The notes below the pieces were generated by a model that was not told the DNA's origin, made no database searches, and worked only from the letters and a program-made list of their open reading frames with translations. Shown here in pieces: positions 1 to 6,579 of a DNA stretch of 19,751 nt. The position numbers and the translations under genes were made by a program. Source of the stretch: Methanobacteriota archaeon (GTDB taxonomy: Archaea > Thermoplasmatota > Poseidoniia > Poseidoniales > Thalassarchaeaceae). How positions within the stretch are numbered: position 1 is the first letter of the stretch; each line of letters starts with the position of its first letter. Location: NCBI GenBank assembly GCA_002685415.1, contig NYXO01000016.1, positions 10,309-30,059 on the forward strand, given 5' to 3'.

Positions 1-879
1 GGTAGTACTGCGGTCGGAAAGATGATCGGAGAAACTTGCGGTCGTAATCTCGTTAGCGCTTCCCTAGAATTGGGAGGTAAGAATCCGCTTGTGATAATGC
101 CTTCAGCAAATATGGAAAATGCTGTTGAAGGTGCTTATTGGGCAGGATTTGGAACTGCGGGACAGCGTTGTACTAGCTTAGGAAATTTGATTATTCACGA
201 AGATATCTATGATGAGTTTGTTGAACGATTAATGGAGAAGGTGAAATCCACTTCGATTGGTGATTCAATGCGACATGATGGAGTACTCTACGGCCCAATG
301 CTATCCGAAAGATATGCAGTTGATTTCATGAAAGGTGTCGACATGTGTGAAAATAGCGGTGCAAAGAAAATTTGGGGAGAAGGCAGAATTACAAATGACA
401 ACAAGCCAGATACTTTCCATGGAGATGCGAGCGAAGGCATCTACATGTGGCCTCATGTCTATGTAGATGTCACAGAAGATATGGAATGTTTCCATGAAGA
501 GATTTTCGGGCCACTGGTAACTATTGTCAAGGCCCGAGATTTCGATCATGCATTGCATCTTGCAAATGCTTCACCCTATGGGTTGTCCTCTGCAATTTAC
601 ACCAATGATAGACTCGAGGCCTATCGATACAAAACAGGCATCAAGGCCGGTATGACTGGAATTAACAACTCGACGACGGGAGCAGAAGCCCACCTACCAT
701 TTGGAGGAGTCAAGGGTAGCGGAAATGGAACTCGCGAATCGGGAATTTGGGTAATCGAAGCATACTCGTACTGGCATGCAGTAAACGATGAGTTATCTGG
801 AAAGTTACAACTAGCTCAAATGGATGTTGACGAAATCGAGATGGAAGAGGCTGACGCAGATTACGGCTCCCTTGCTTGA
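1..879 (+). CDS. NAD(P)-dependent aldehyde dehydrogenase, 5'-truncated
   Basis: This is the C-terminal ~292 residues of an aldehyde dehydrogenase, which oxidises an aldehyde to the acid with NAD(P)+ in the cytosol. The frame is open from base 1 and begins with the family motif GSTAVGK (cofactor-binding loop). Numbered from the window edge, the general-base Glu lies in LELGGKNP (E23), the nucleophilic Cys in GQRCTS (C57), and EEIFGP is at 166-171. The C-terminal substrate/oligomer segment contains PFGGVKGSGNGTRE. Family members are about 480-510 residues, so roughly 200 N-terminal residues lie outside the window. The tail after the last conserved block is acidic. The TGA is followed at once by the ATG of the next gene, suggesting coupling. 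Overall style resembles semialdehyde dehydrogenases (succinate- or aminoadipate-semialdehyde types), but the substrate cannot be assigned from this fragment. Confidence 0.95.
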   Translation, partial: GSTAVGKMIGETCGRNLVSASLELGGKNPLVIMPSANMENAVEGAYWAGFGTAGQRCTSLGNLIIHEDIYDEFVERLMEKVKSTSIGDSMRHDGVLYGPMLSERYAVDFMKGVDMCENSGAKKIWGEGRITNDNKPDTFHGDASEGIYMWPHVYVDVTEDMECFHEEIFGPLVTIVKARDFDHALHLANASPYGLSSAIYTNDRLEAYRYKTGIKAGMTGINNSTTGAEAHLPFGGVKGSGNGTRESGIWVIEAYSYWHAVNDELSGKLQLAQMDVDEIEMEEADADYGSLA

Positions 880-1452
880 ATGGAGGTAATTCTGTTGGAA
901 ATTTCGAGAGAATTTGTCCGGACGGTTGTCTTTGTTCTCGGACCAATGGTACTTGCATCCTACGTCGTAGGATTGCGTCGCGCTGATGACCCAATGGCAT
1001 TATGGGGCGGTATTCCTGAATCTTGGAGAACCCTAAACGTCACCTGTATGTTCATATCCGCTATTGGATTCCTTATCGTTTTCCAACAACTTCTGTTCGG
1101 ATGGGAATCCTCCGTTGTTGAAGGTGTAGGCTGGCCATGGAGCGGAGAGGTTTCTGAAGGTGGACATCAGAGACTGTTAATCGCATTCTTACTAGTACTG
1201 ATTCCATCTATGTTTTGGCTTGAATTGACTTCACTTCACATCCGAACGGATGCAATTTGGTCGCAGTGGTTAGTTATTGGTTGTCTTTGGCTTGTAGTGA
1301 CTGGAAACTTGCTACTGATGTCTTTTGGTTGGAGTGCTTGGCAGAGCGATGCATCAGGAAGTTCAATTCTACCATTTGTTGGAGCCTCAATGCTTGCAAT
1401 CCAAGTGATAATCAATGATGGAATACTTTGGGTTTGGAAATACCCTTGGTGA
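880..1452 (+). CDS. Five-helix integral membrane protein, unknown function
   Basis: I do not recognise a family. The 190-residue product is dominated by about five hydrophobic helices (roughly residues 12-28, 50-70, 98-117, 128-150 and 162-183) and is rich in Trp. A polar loop near 75-97 and short basic stretches separate the helices. The ATG at 880 directly abuts the TGA of the aldehyde dehydrogenase. A GGAGGT ribosome-binding site at 882-887 lies inside the first codons, 7 bases before an in-frame TTG at 895, so the true start may be TTG 895 (185 residues). Either way translation looks coupled to the upstream gene. It ends one base before the stop of the opposite-strand zinc-ribbon gene. 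It could be a small carrier or a respiratory accessory protein, but nothing in the sequence decides this. Confidence 0.75.
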   Translation: MEVILLEISREFVRTVVFVLGPMVLASYVVGLRRADDPMALWGGIPESWRTLNVTCMFISAIGFLIVFQQLLFGWESSVVEGVGWPWSGEVSEGGHQRLLIAFLLVLIPSMFWLELTSLHIRTDAIWSQWLVIGCLWLVVTGNLLLMSFGWSAWQSDASGSSILPFVGASMLAIQVIINDGILWVWKYPW

Positions 1453-1453
1453 A

Positions 1454-1561
1454 CTAAGGAAATATTATCTCTCCACATTCTGGACAAGGTAGTCCTGGCA
1501 TGAATGCCCCAGGCATGTATCCACAGTTGAGACAAATAGAACTGGTTAGATCGTCAATCAT
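1454..1561 (-). CDS. Zinc-ribbon microprotein, 35 residues
   Basis: A short minus-strand frame starting at ATG 1561 and ending at TAG 1454-1456 encodes a 35-residue protein. It carries two CxxC knuckles, CLNC (C10, C13) and CPEC (C26, C29), separated by a 12-residue Met/Pro/Gly linker. That is the layout of a four-Cys zinc ribbon. A purine-rich GAGGGGTG (1577-1570) precedes the ATG with 8 bases between, a good ribosome-binding site. The frame stays open further upstream, with an in-frame TTG at 1621, so a 55-residue form is possible. Its stop lies one base beyond the stop of the convergent membrane-protein gene. Very small two-CxxC proteins are common in archaea and often regulatory, but the partner here is unknown. 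It might bind nucleic acid or protein. A chance frame is unlikely given the motif and the ribosome-binding site. Confidence 0.7.
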   Translation of the reverse strand: MIDDLTSSICLNCGYMPGAFMPGLPCPECGEIIFP

Positions 1562-1702
1562 CTGGCTGACACCCCTCAATTTACCAGCAAGGGGGGATGT
1601 ATTGAACCTACGGATTTTCAATAATCGAGTTGGACTCTTGAGTTGGGTGGATGCAATTACTTATTGCTGTCCGACAGCCCGTATTGAACATCAGGTGCGG
1701 AG
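1562..1702. promoter_or_regulatory. Divergent intergenic region, zinc-ribbon gene / sdh operon
   Basis: These 141 bases lie between the minus-strand microprotein start and the sdh operon start, so promoters for both directions should be here. A weak TATA-like stretch, AATTACTTATT (1655-1665), lies about 40 bases before the sdh ATG and reads AT-rich on both strands. It is followed by a 13-base palindrome (1666-1678). AGGTG at 1692-1696 is the likely ribosome-binding site for the membrane-anchor gene. The promoter assignment is an inference from position and composition only. Confidence 0.35.
1666..1678. promoter_or_regulatory. 13-base palindrome, candidate operator of the sdh operon
   Basis: GCTGTC-C-GACAGC is a perfect 6+1+6 inverted repeat. 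It sits directly after the TATA-like stretch and 24 bases before the first sdh ATG. Symmetry and position fit a binding site for a dimeric regulator acting on sdh, on the divergent zinc-ribbon gene, or on both. It could also form a short hairpin in the leader. No regulator is identified. Confidence 0.35.
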
Positions 1703-2500
1703 ATGAGTCAGGGCATCACTTTACCACTCCCTATGAAGAAGGGATTTGGAGCAACAGATAGAGTCGATAAGTGGTGGATTGAACCTTTCTGGATGGCAAC
1801 TGCTTTGGCATTGGCAATGGTTTACACTGCCCTGAGAGTCTTGGTTTGGGACGGTGGAATCCATTATGATGATCATAGAGTCACTTCACCAATATTTTCT
1901 CCTGATATACTACACATGCTACACATCAGTAATCATCCTGGATGGATGAATTCTGCAATGTTGATTCTTTGGATTCCATTCGGTTTTCGAGGGACTTGCT
2001 ATTACATGAGGAGAGTTTACCACAGAACCTTCTTCCAAAATCCAACAGGATGTATGGTGGCAAAACCAGAATTGAATTATTCTATTGGTTACAAAGGCGA
2101 GAGAGGACTATTCATAATCAATAACATTCATCGATATATGCTCTACCTAGCAATAATTATTCTGTCAATAAAATTCTATGATGTGGTATTGACAACTGAT
2201 TTCGGTGGAGGAACAAGAGGAATATCAATTGGTACCTTGATTCTAGGCATCGAATCATTCCTGTTATTCATGTATGTGTCATCTTGTCACTCATTCAGAC
2301 ACATATTCGGAGGAGGAATGGATAGATGGAGAGGCGGTATCTCTGGTGTGTTTGGTTCTATTTACAGATCTGTAAGTAAGGTCAATGTTCATCATTCATT
2401 TTGGTTCTGGACCAGCCTAGCAATGGTTTTCCTCGGCGATTTATTCGTAATTGCAGTATCTGAAAACATCATCAGCGATAGGATACTTTTGGAGTGGTAA
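1703..2500 (+). CDS. sdhC: Succinate dehydrogenase membrane anchor, Sdh1-like
   Basis: This 265-residue multi-helix protein should anchor succinate dehydrogenase in the membrane and carry the quinone site. It resembles the single large anchor of actinobacterial Sdh1 (the type of M. tuberculosis Rv0249c), as judged from remembered motifs: RGTCYYMRR (residues 96-104), NIHRY (141-145), SCHSFRH (194-200) and SKVNVHH (225-231). About five hydrophobic helices are visible, near 28-48, 81-98, 146-164, 177-194 and 234-252. C99, H107, C195, H196, H200 and the HH pair at 230-231 are candidate ligands for heme or an Fe-S cluster. The mycobacterial Sdh1 is reported to hold a membrane-embedded Rieske-type cluster instead of heme; which applies here is inference. 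AGGTG at 1692-1696 supports ATG 1703. The flavoprotein gene follows with a 2-base gap or a short overlap. Confidence 0.85.
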   Translation: MSQGITLPLPMKKGFGATDRVDKWWIEPFWMATALALAMVYTALRVLVWDGGIHYDDHRVTSPIFSPDILHMLHISNHPGWMNSAMLILWIPFGFRGTCYYMRRVYHRTFFQNPTGCMVAKPELNYSIGYKGERGLFIINNIHRYMLYLAIIILSIKFYDVVLTTDFGGGTRGISIGTLILGIESFLLFMYVSSCHSFRHIFGGGMDRWRGGISGVFGSIYRSVSKVNVHHSFWFWTSLAMVFLGDLFVIAVSENIISDRILLEW

Positions 2501-2502
2501 GG

Positions 2503-4338
2503 ATGTTAGAAGATTACTCTGTTCACGAGTATGATGTGTTGGTAATAGGAGCCGGAGGAGCGGGGCTGAGAGCCGCTATAGAAGCGAGCTCTTCAGGTGC
2601 TAAAGTTGCAATAATTTCGAAATCTATGCTTGGAAAGGCTCACACTGTAATGGCAGAAGGCGGTGCAGCCGCTGCGCTGGCCAACAAGGATAAGCGCGAT
2701 TCCTGGAAAGTACACTTCCGAGACACCATGAAGGGGGGTAAATACCTCAATGATTGGAGAATGGCTGTAGTACATGCTCAGCAAGCACCTGATAGAATAC
2801 GTGAACTCGAGACCTGGGGTGCTGTATTCGATAGAACTCCAAAGGGCTTGACAAGTCAGAGAAACTTCGGTGGCCACACTTATCCTAGACTAGCTCACAT
2901 TGGTGATGCTACAGGATTGGAGCTAATTCGCACCTTACAAGAGAAGGGCGTCCATATGGGAATGGATGTCTTCATGGAATTTACAGTTCGAAGATTATTC
3001 ACTAATGAGGGGGAAATTACAGGCTGCTTTGCCTACGACAGGAATGATGGATCGCTCCACTTGTTCAAAGCCAAATCGATTGTTCTGGCAACTGGTGGAA
3101 TTACCCGTTGCTGGGCGGTTTGCTCGGGCTCTTGGGAATACACGGGAGAAGGACATGCTCTAGCATATTGGGCAGGAGCAGAAATCGGAGATATGGAATT
3201 TGTTCAGTTTCATCCAACAGGTATGATTTGGCCACCTAGTGTGAAAGGAATCTTAGTCACAGAAGGTGTACGTGGAGAAGGCGGAATGTTAACCAATTCT
3301 GAAGGAAAGAGATTCATGTTCGATTACGTTCCTGATATGTACGCAGAAGAGTTTGCAGATACCGAAAAGGAGGCGCTAGAATGGGTCGACGAAGTTATTT
3401 CCGGAAAGTTGGCAACAAAGAGAAGACCTCCAGAGCTACTGACTAGAGATGTTGTTGCTAAAGCAATCAACTCAGAGCGTGATGCAGGTAGAGCGAGCGA
3501 GCATGGTGGTGCTTACCTCGATATCTCATGGAGAAGCCCTGAAGATATCAAGAAGAAACTTCCAGGAATGTATCATCAATTCAAGGAATTAGCAGCGGTT
3601 GATATTACTACAACCAAGATGGAAGTCGGACCAACCGCTCACTATGTCATGGGAGGGGTCAAGGTCAATCCTGAAACCCAAGAATCTACTATTTCTGGCT
3701 TGTATGCCGCAGGAGAAGCAGCAACTGGTCTTCATGGCGCAAACCGACTTGGAGGAAATTCCCTAAGCGATCTTATCGTATTCGGAAAGATTGCCGGGGA
3801 GAGCGCAGCTTCTAGAGCCGCTGAAATGAATGGATTCACAGACATACCTGAAGAAGAAATCGCATCAGCGATTTCTGAAACTTTAGCCCCATTATCTCGT
3901 GAGGGTGGTGAAAATCCTGCTGCCGTTGTGGAAGACCTGCGGGAGATGATGCAAGAAAAAGTCGGAATAATTAGAACCGGAAAACTGTTGCAAGAAGCTC
4001 TCAAAGATTTAGATGAACTTGAGGCTCGAGCAGCGCTTACCTGTCCTGGTGGATCAAGGATTTACAATCCAGGATGGCATCAAGCTTTGGAATTAGGTGC
4101 GATGATTGATGTTTCTCGTATGTGCGCACTGGCTGCATTAGAACGTGAAGAGTCTCGTGGAGGACATACTCGAGATGATTTCCCTATTCCCGATCACAGC
4201 CATTGGGGTAAAGTGAATAGCGTGATTTCTTTATCCGGCGATGGTTCAATGAAAATTGAACACAGAAGTTACCCACCAATAGATGAAGAATTCAAAGCAC
4301 TACTTGATGCAGACGACCTACACGAGGAGGAGGCTTGA
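2503..4338 (+). CDS. sdhA: Succinate dehydrogenase flavoprotein subunit
   Basis: This catalytic subunit oxidises succinate to fumarate using covalent FAD and passes electrons to the iron-sulfur subunit. Counted from ATG 2503 (611 residues), a Rossmann FAD motif GAGGAG is at residues 16-21. KAHTVMAEGG contains the His (H47) expected to link FAD covalently. HPTGM and TEGVRGEGG carry substrate-site His and Arg residues. GPTAHYVMGG and HGANRLGGNS are the capping and C-terminal signatures. Length matches the family. A GTG at 2494 would add three residues and overlap the anchor stop. I prefer ATG 2503 because GGAG at 2491-2494 lies 8 bases before it. The motif style follows the Sdh1 group. It is the middle gene of a three-gene operon, with the iron-sulfur gene starting two bases after its stop. 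Confidence 0.95.
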   Translation: MLEDYSVHEYDVLVIGAGGAGLRAAIEASSSGAKVAIISKSMLGKAHTVMAEGGAAAALANKDKRDSWKVHFRDTMKGGKYLNDWRMAVVHAQQAPDRIRELETWGAVFDRTPKGLTSQRNFGGHTYPRLAHIGDATGLELIRTLQEKGVHMGMDVFMEFTVRRLFTNEGEITGCFAYDRNDGSLHLFKAKSIVLATGGITRCWAVCSGSWEYTGEGHALAYWAGAEIGDMEFVQFHPTGMIWPPSVKGILVTEGVRGEGGMLTNSEGKRFMFDYVPDMYAEEFADTEKEALEWVDEVISGKLATKRRPPELLTRDVVAKAINSERDAGRASEHGGAYLDISWRSPEDIKKKLPGMYHQFKELAAVDITTTKMEVGPTAHYVMGGVKVNPETQESTISGLYAAGEAATGLHGANRLGGNSLSDLIVFGKIAGESAASRAAEMNGFTDIPEEEIASAISETLAPLSREGGENPAAVVEDLREMMQEKVGIIRTGKLLQEALKDLDELEARAALTCPGGSRIYNPGWHQALELGAMIDVSRMCALAALEREESRGGHTRDDFPIPDHSHWGKVNSVISLSGDGSMKIEHRSYPPIDEEFKALLDADDLHEEEA

Positions 4339-4340
4339 GG

Positions 4341-5105
4341 ATGTCACAGGAAGTAACCTTCAGAGTATTCCGAGGAGTTGGAGATGAAAGTGGTGAGGCT
4401 CTAGGAAAGATGGTTGACTATACCGTCGAAATGGACGAAGGTATGGTCGTGTTAGACGTCATACACCGTATCCAGGCAGAGCATGCTCCTGACCTTTCAT
4501 GCAGATGGAACTGCAAAGCTGGAAAATGTGGGTCTTGTAGCGCAGAAGTAAATGGAAAATCTCGATTGATGTGTATGACAAGAATGGAAGATATCATCGA
4601 AGAAACTCCGGAGGGAGAGCCTGTGATTGTCAAGCCCATGCAGGCTTTTCCAATTACGAAAGATCTCGTAACAGATATTTCATGGGCATATGAAATGAAT
4701 AAGAAGATGGTTCCAGTTAATGGGCCAGAAGAACTTGATTGGGAATTTAACCAACAAGAAGCTGATCGCATTCAGGAATTCAGAGCATGTATCGAGTGTA
4801 TGCTGTGTGTCAACACATGTCACGTTCTTCGTGAACATCAGAAGTTTGACGAATTCGCAGGCCCAAGATTCTTCGTTAGATTGGCTGGTCTAGAAATGCA
4901 TCCTTTGGATACTGAAAATCGTATTCCTGAAATTAAGGAAGACTTCGGTATAGGGTATTGTAATATCACAAAGTGCTGTACTGAGGTGTGTCCTGCTGGA
5001 ATTAATATTACAGATAATGCAATAATTCCACTTAAGGAGAGAGTTGTAACGGAATATTACGACCCACTTGCAATGATTGCTCGAAAACTGGGATTGAAGA
5101 AATAA
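4341..5105 (+). CDS. sdhB: Succinate dehydrogenase iron-sulfur subunit
   Basis: This 254-residue electron-transfer subunit links FAD to the quinone. The N-terminal ferredoxin domain has a [2Fe-2S] set at C58, C63, C66 and C78 within RWNCKAGKCGSC...C. There is one extra Cys at 54. The C-terminal domain has CIECMLCVNTC (a CxxCxxCxxxC motif for [4Fe-4S]) and GYCNITKCCTEVCP (for the [3Fe-4S] and shared ligands). MHPLDT and NAIIPLKERV match the actinobacterial Sdh1 iron-sulfur protein closely in my memory. The start is decided by the GAGGAGGAGG run at 4324-4333, which is 7 bases before ATG 4341. The in-frame TTG at 4335 is too close to that site and overlaps the sdhA stop. It is the last gene of the operon, followed by a hairpin terminator. 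Confidence 0.95.
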   Translation: MSQEVTFRVFRGVGDESGEALGKMVDYTVEMDEGMVVLDVIHRIQAEHAPDLSCRWNCKAGKCGSCSAEVNGKSRLMCMTRMEDIIEETPEGEPVIVKPMQAFPITKDLVTDISWAYEMNKKMVPVNGPEELDWEFNQQEADRIQEFRACIECMLCVNTCHVLREHQKFDEFAGPRFFVRLAGLEMHPLDTENRIPEIKEDFGIGYCNITKCCTEVCPAGINITDNAIIPLKERVVTEYYDPLAMIARKLGLKK

Positions 5106-5113
5106 TTGAAATC

Positions 5114-5149
5114 ACCCGTCCGTACACCAACTGGGTATCACGGACGGGT
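5114..5149. terminator. Hairpin between convergent sdhB and MC1 genes
   Basis: ACCCGTCCG (5114-5122) and CGGACGGGT (5141-5149) form a perfect 9-bp GC-rich stem around an 18-base loop. It lies 9 bases past the sdhB stop and 49 bases past the stop of the opposite-strand MC1 gene, so it can serve both directions. A perfect palindrome TTTACGTAAA (5149-5158) follows directly. Only a short T run follows the stem, so an RNA-stability or processing role is an alternative. Confidence 0.6.
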
Positions 5150-5197
5150 TTACGTAAATCAGCGTAGAAATCCCGGAATCTACACACTCTGAGTTAA

Positions 5198-5458
5198 TCA
5201 GAGGTGTTTGATGCCGTTCTTCTTCACGTTGGCCTTCTTGATTTTGTCAGGAAGCCATGCTGGGCCATTCGCAGGCTTAGGGACCATAGCGGTCGAGCCT
5301 GTGAACATATGCACCTTATTCGCACCGCGCTCGCGCAGCTGAATATCAGTGTGACCACGTGTTGCTGCTTTCAGAGCGGCGCCGCGAGGTTGCTTGCTTA
5401 CAAACACCTGAGCAGTATCCTTTCCGCCTTCCATCAATACGAAGTATTTCTTAGACAT
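5198..5458 (-). CDS. MC1-family non-histone chromosomal protein
   Basis: This 86-residue basic protein matches the archaeal chromosomal protein MC1, a monomeric DNA-bending protein first known from Methanosarcina (about 93 residues). Recognisable blocks in order are KYFVL, VFVSKQPRGAALKAATRG, LRERGANKVHMF and GPAWLPDKI, ending in a Lys-rich tail. The KQPR, LRERG and PAWxP signatures are diagnostic in my judgement. The start is ATG 5458, because GGAGGTGG lies about 8 bases upstream. An in-frame GTG at 5470 falls inside that ribosome-binding site and is unlikely. About 130 bases separate it from the upstream RAM gene, which ends in an oligo-T tract, so it probably has its own promoter. A short hairpin CCGC-CTTT-GCGG overlaps the start of the ribosome-binding site (5473-5485 region). 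High expression would be expected for a chromatin protein, but the sequence does not measure it. Confidence 0.92.
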   Translation of the reverse strand: MSKKYFVLMEGGKDTAQVFVSKQPRGAALKAATRGHTDIQLRERGANKVHMFTGSTAMVPKPANGPAWLPDKIKKANVKKNGIKHL

Positions 5459-5579
5459 TGAATTATCCACCTCCGCAAAGGCGGCGACTCAGGGAGATTA
5501 TGAAGTTTGAGGATGAAAACCGCATTACTGCGCCTCTGTAGCCACCTTTTCGGTAAATCCATGACGCTGAATTGAGTGG

Positions 5580-5588
5580 AAAAAATAA
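5580..5588 (-). terminator. Oligo-T terminator after the RAM-domain gene
   Basis: Read on the minus strand, TTATTTTTT begins one base after the TGA of the RAM gene. Archaeal polymerases can terminate on oligo-T tracts without a hairpin. The position supports separate transcription of the downstream MC1 gene, although read-through is possible. Confidence 0.45.
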
Positions 5589-5589
5589 C

Positions 5590-5823
5590 TCATAATTCGG
5601 CGCAAGCCAGAGTCTTAGTGTTGAGAACACCCTCGATTGAACGTATGTTTTCCACCACCAATTGAGCGATTAGCCCCATATTTTCTGCCTCTATTTTCAG
5701 AATTAAATCGTGATCTCCAAACAATAAATTGACATCTACCACAAAAGGCAACTCTGAGGCCGCATTGAAAACTTCGTATTCGGCACCGGGCTCGACATTG
5801 ATCAGCACATACCCAACAGACAT
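5590..5823 (-). CDS. Stand-alone RAM-domain protein (Lrp/AsnC ligand-binding domain)
   Basis: This 77-residue protein corresponds to the C-terminal RAM (regulation of amino acid metabolism) domain of Lrp/AsnC regulators, with no helix-turn-helix domain. The pattern is a β-strand (VGYVLINV), a helix with PGAEYEVFNAA, a strand ending FGDHDLILKIEA, a helix QLVVENIRSIEGV, and a final strand with NTKTLA. This is the usual βαββαβ order, and the GDHDL turn is typical. Such single-domain proteins form dimers or octamers, bind amino acids and may modulate full-length Lrp proteins. ATG 5823 is preceded by GGGTG at 7 bases. It is divergent from the macro-domain gene and upstream of MC1. Ligand and partner are unknown. 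Confidence 0.88.
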   Translation of the reverse strand: MSVGYVLINVEPGAEYEVFNAASELPFVVDVNLLFGDHDLILKIEAENMGLIAQLVVENIRSIEGVLNTKTLACAEL

Positions 5824-5856
5824 TGCAATACACCCGAATAGGTCGGTGGGAATGAA

Positions 5857-5880
5857 CCCTTTGTAGACCGTGAAAAAGGG
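5857..5880. promoter_or_regulatory. Inverted repeat in RAM / macro-domain divergent region
   Basis: CCCTTT (5857-5862) and AAAGGG (5875-5880) form an inverted repeat around 12 bases. It lies about 35 bases before the RAM start and about 50 before the macro-domain start. It might be an operator or part of either promoter. The remainder of 5824-5928 shows no convincing TATA box. Confidence 0.2.
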
Positions 5881-5928
5881 AATTGACAGACGAAGAGGTG
5901 AAAGAGGGCGGCCTCATCTCACACTTGT

Positions 5929-6570
5929 ATGGCGGAGACTGTCATTGTCCGACAATGCCAATATGGCGATGTTAGAGTACTCTATGGCAACATCCTACGA
6001 GTAGAAGGTGACCTTCTGGTTACAACTGCTAATAATCGTCTAGCAGGAAGGGAAGGTTTGGATGAAAAAATACAGCAAAAAGCTGGACCTGAACTTCGGG
6101 AATTCTGTCATGGTATCGCAGTAGAAAGGCGTAAGGAAAATTTACAACCGTGCGGAGTCGGAGAGGCAGTCACCACACCAGGGTTTAATCTTCCATTTGA
6201 CAATATAATCCATGTTGTCGGACCTGATTGTCGCCGCCCAACTCAGGATAATTTCCGACGAGATTTGTTGAAGCAATCATACGCATCGATGTTTGAGCAA
6301 ATTGAAAATGTGAAGAAAAGGAAAACTCTGGTCATGCCTCCAATCAGTATGGATGTCTTTGCATATCCACATCGAGAAGGCGCTCGCATGACGATGGAAA
6401 TAGTGCTTGCATGGATGGATGAAGGAGAAGATCCTGGTGTTGACCAAGTGCTCATCGTTACCGATGACAATAACTTCCTCAACAATATGAAAACCGTTTA
6501 TCGAGAATCGGAAGACAGATTTCCTGGCCTCGACCAAACTCGTGCATACAGAAAAGGAAAATATGCTTGA
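5929..6570 (+). CDS. Macro-domain protein (ADP-ribose binding)
   Basis: This 213-residue protein carries one macro domain, a fold that binds ADP-ribose and often removes it from proteins, nucleic acids or O-acetyl-ADP-ribose. Visible elements are GDLLVTTANNRL (28-38; D28 of the GD pair for adenine and the NN pair for the distal ribose) and the pseudo-substrate loop AGREGLDEKI (39-48). CGVGEAVTTPGFNLP (75-89) and HVVGPD (95-100) follow. PPISMDVFAYP (137-147) is the phosphate-binding loop. The usual glycine-rich GGGG loop is replaced by a more polar AGREG, so catalytic activity should not be assumed. The region after about 150 is longer than in minimal macro domains. No clear ribosome-binding site precedes ATG 5929, so the message may be leaderless. 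It converges with the next gene, 9 bases apart. Confidence 0.85.
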   Translation: MAETVIVRQCQYGDVRVLYGNILRVEGDLLVTTANNRLAGREGLDEKIQQKAGPELREFCHGIAVERRKENLQPCGVGEAVTTPGFNLPFDNIIHVVGPDCRRPTQDNFRRDLLKQSYASMFEQIENVKKRKTLVMPPISMDVFAYPHREGARMTMEIVLAWMDEGEDPGVDQVLIVTDDNNFLNNMKTVYRESEDRFPGLDQTRAYRKGKYA

Positions 6571-6579
6571 TTTGGATAC

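Noticed and set aside
1500..1706. 68-residue plus-strand frame before sdhC
   Set aside because: It runs antisense to the zinc-ribbon gene and through the promoter region, overlaps the sdhC start, has no family features, and its start lacks a ribosome-binding site.
5204..5461. Plus-strand frame opposite MC1
   Set aside because: It mirrors the MC1 gene completely, and MC1 has clear family motifs and a ribosome-binding site.
5503..5541. 13-codon plus-strand mini-frame (ATGAAGTTTGAG...) with a GGGAG before it
   Set aside because: It is too short to support and has no gene following on that strand that it could regulate; it lies in the MC1 upstream region.
5471..5589. Search for an RNA gene between MC1 and the RAM gene
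   Set aside because: No tRNA-like arms or other recognisable RNA fold; only a short hairpin at the MC1 ribosome-binding site and an oligo-T tract.
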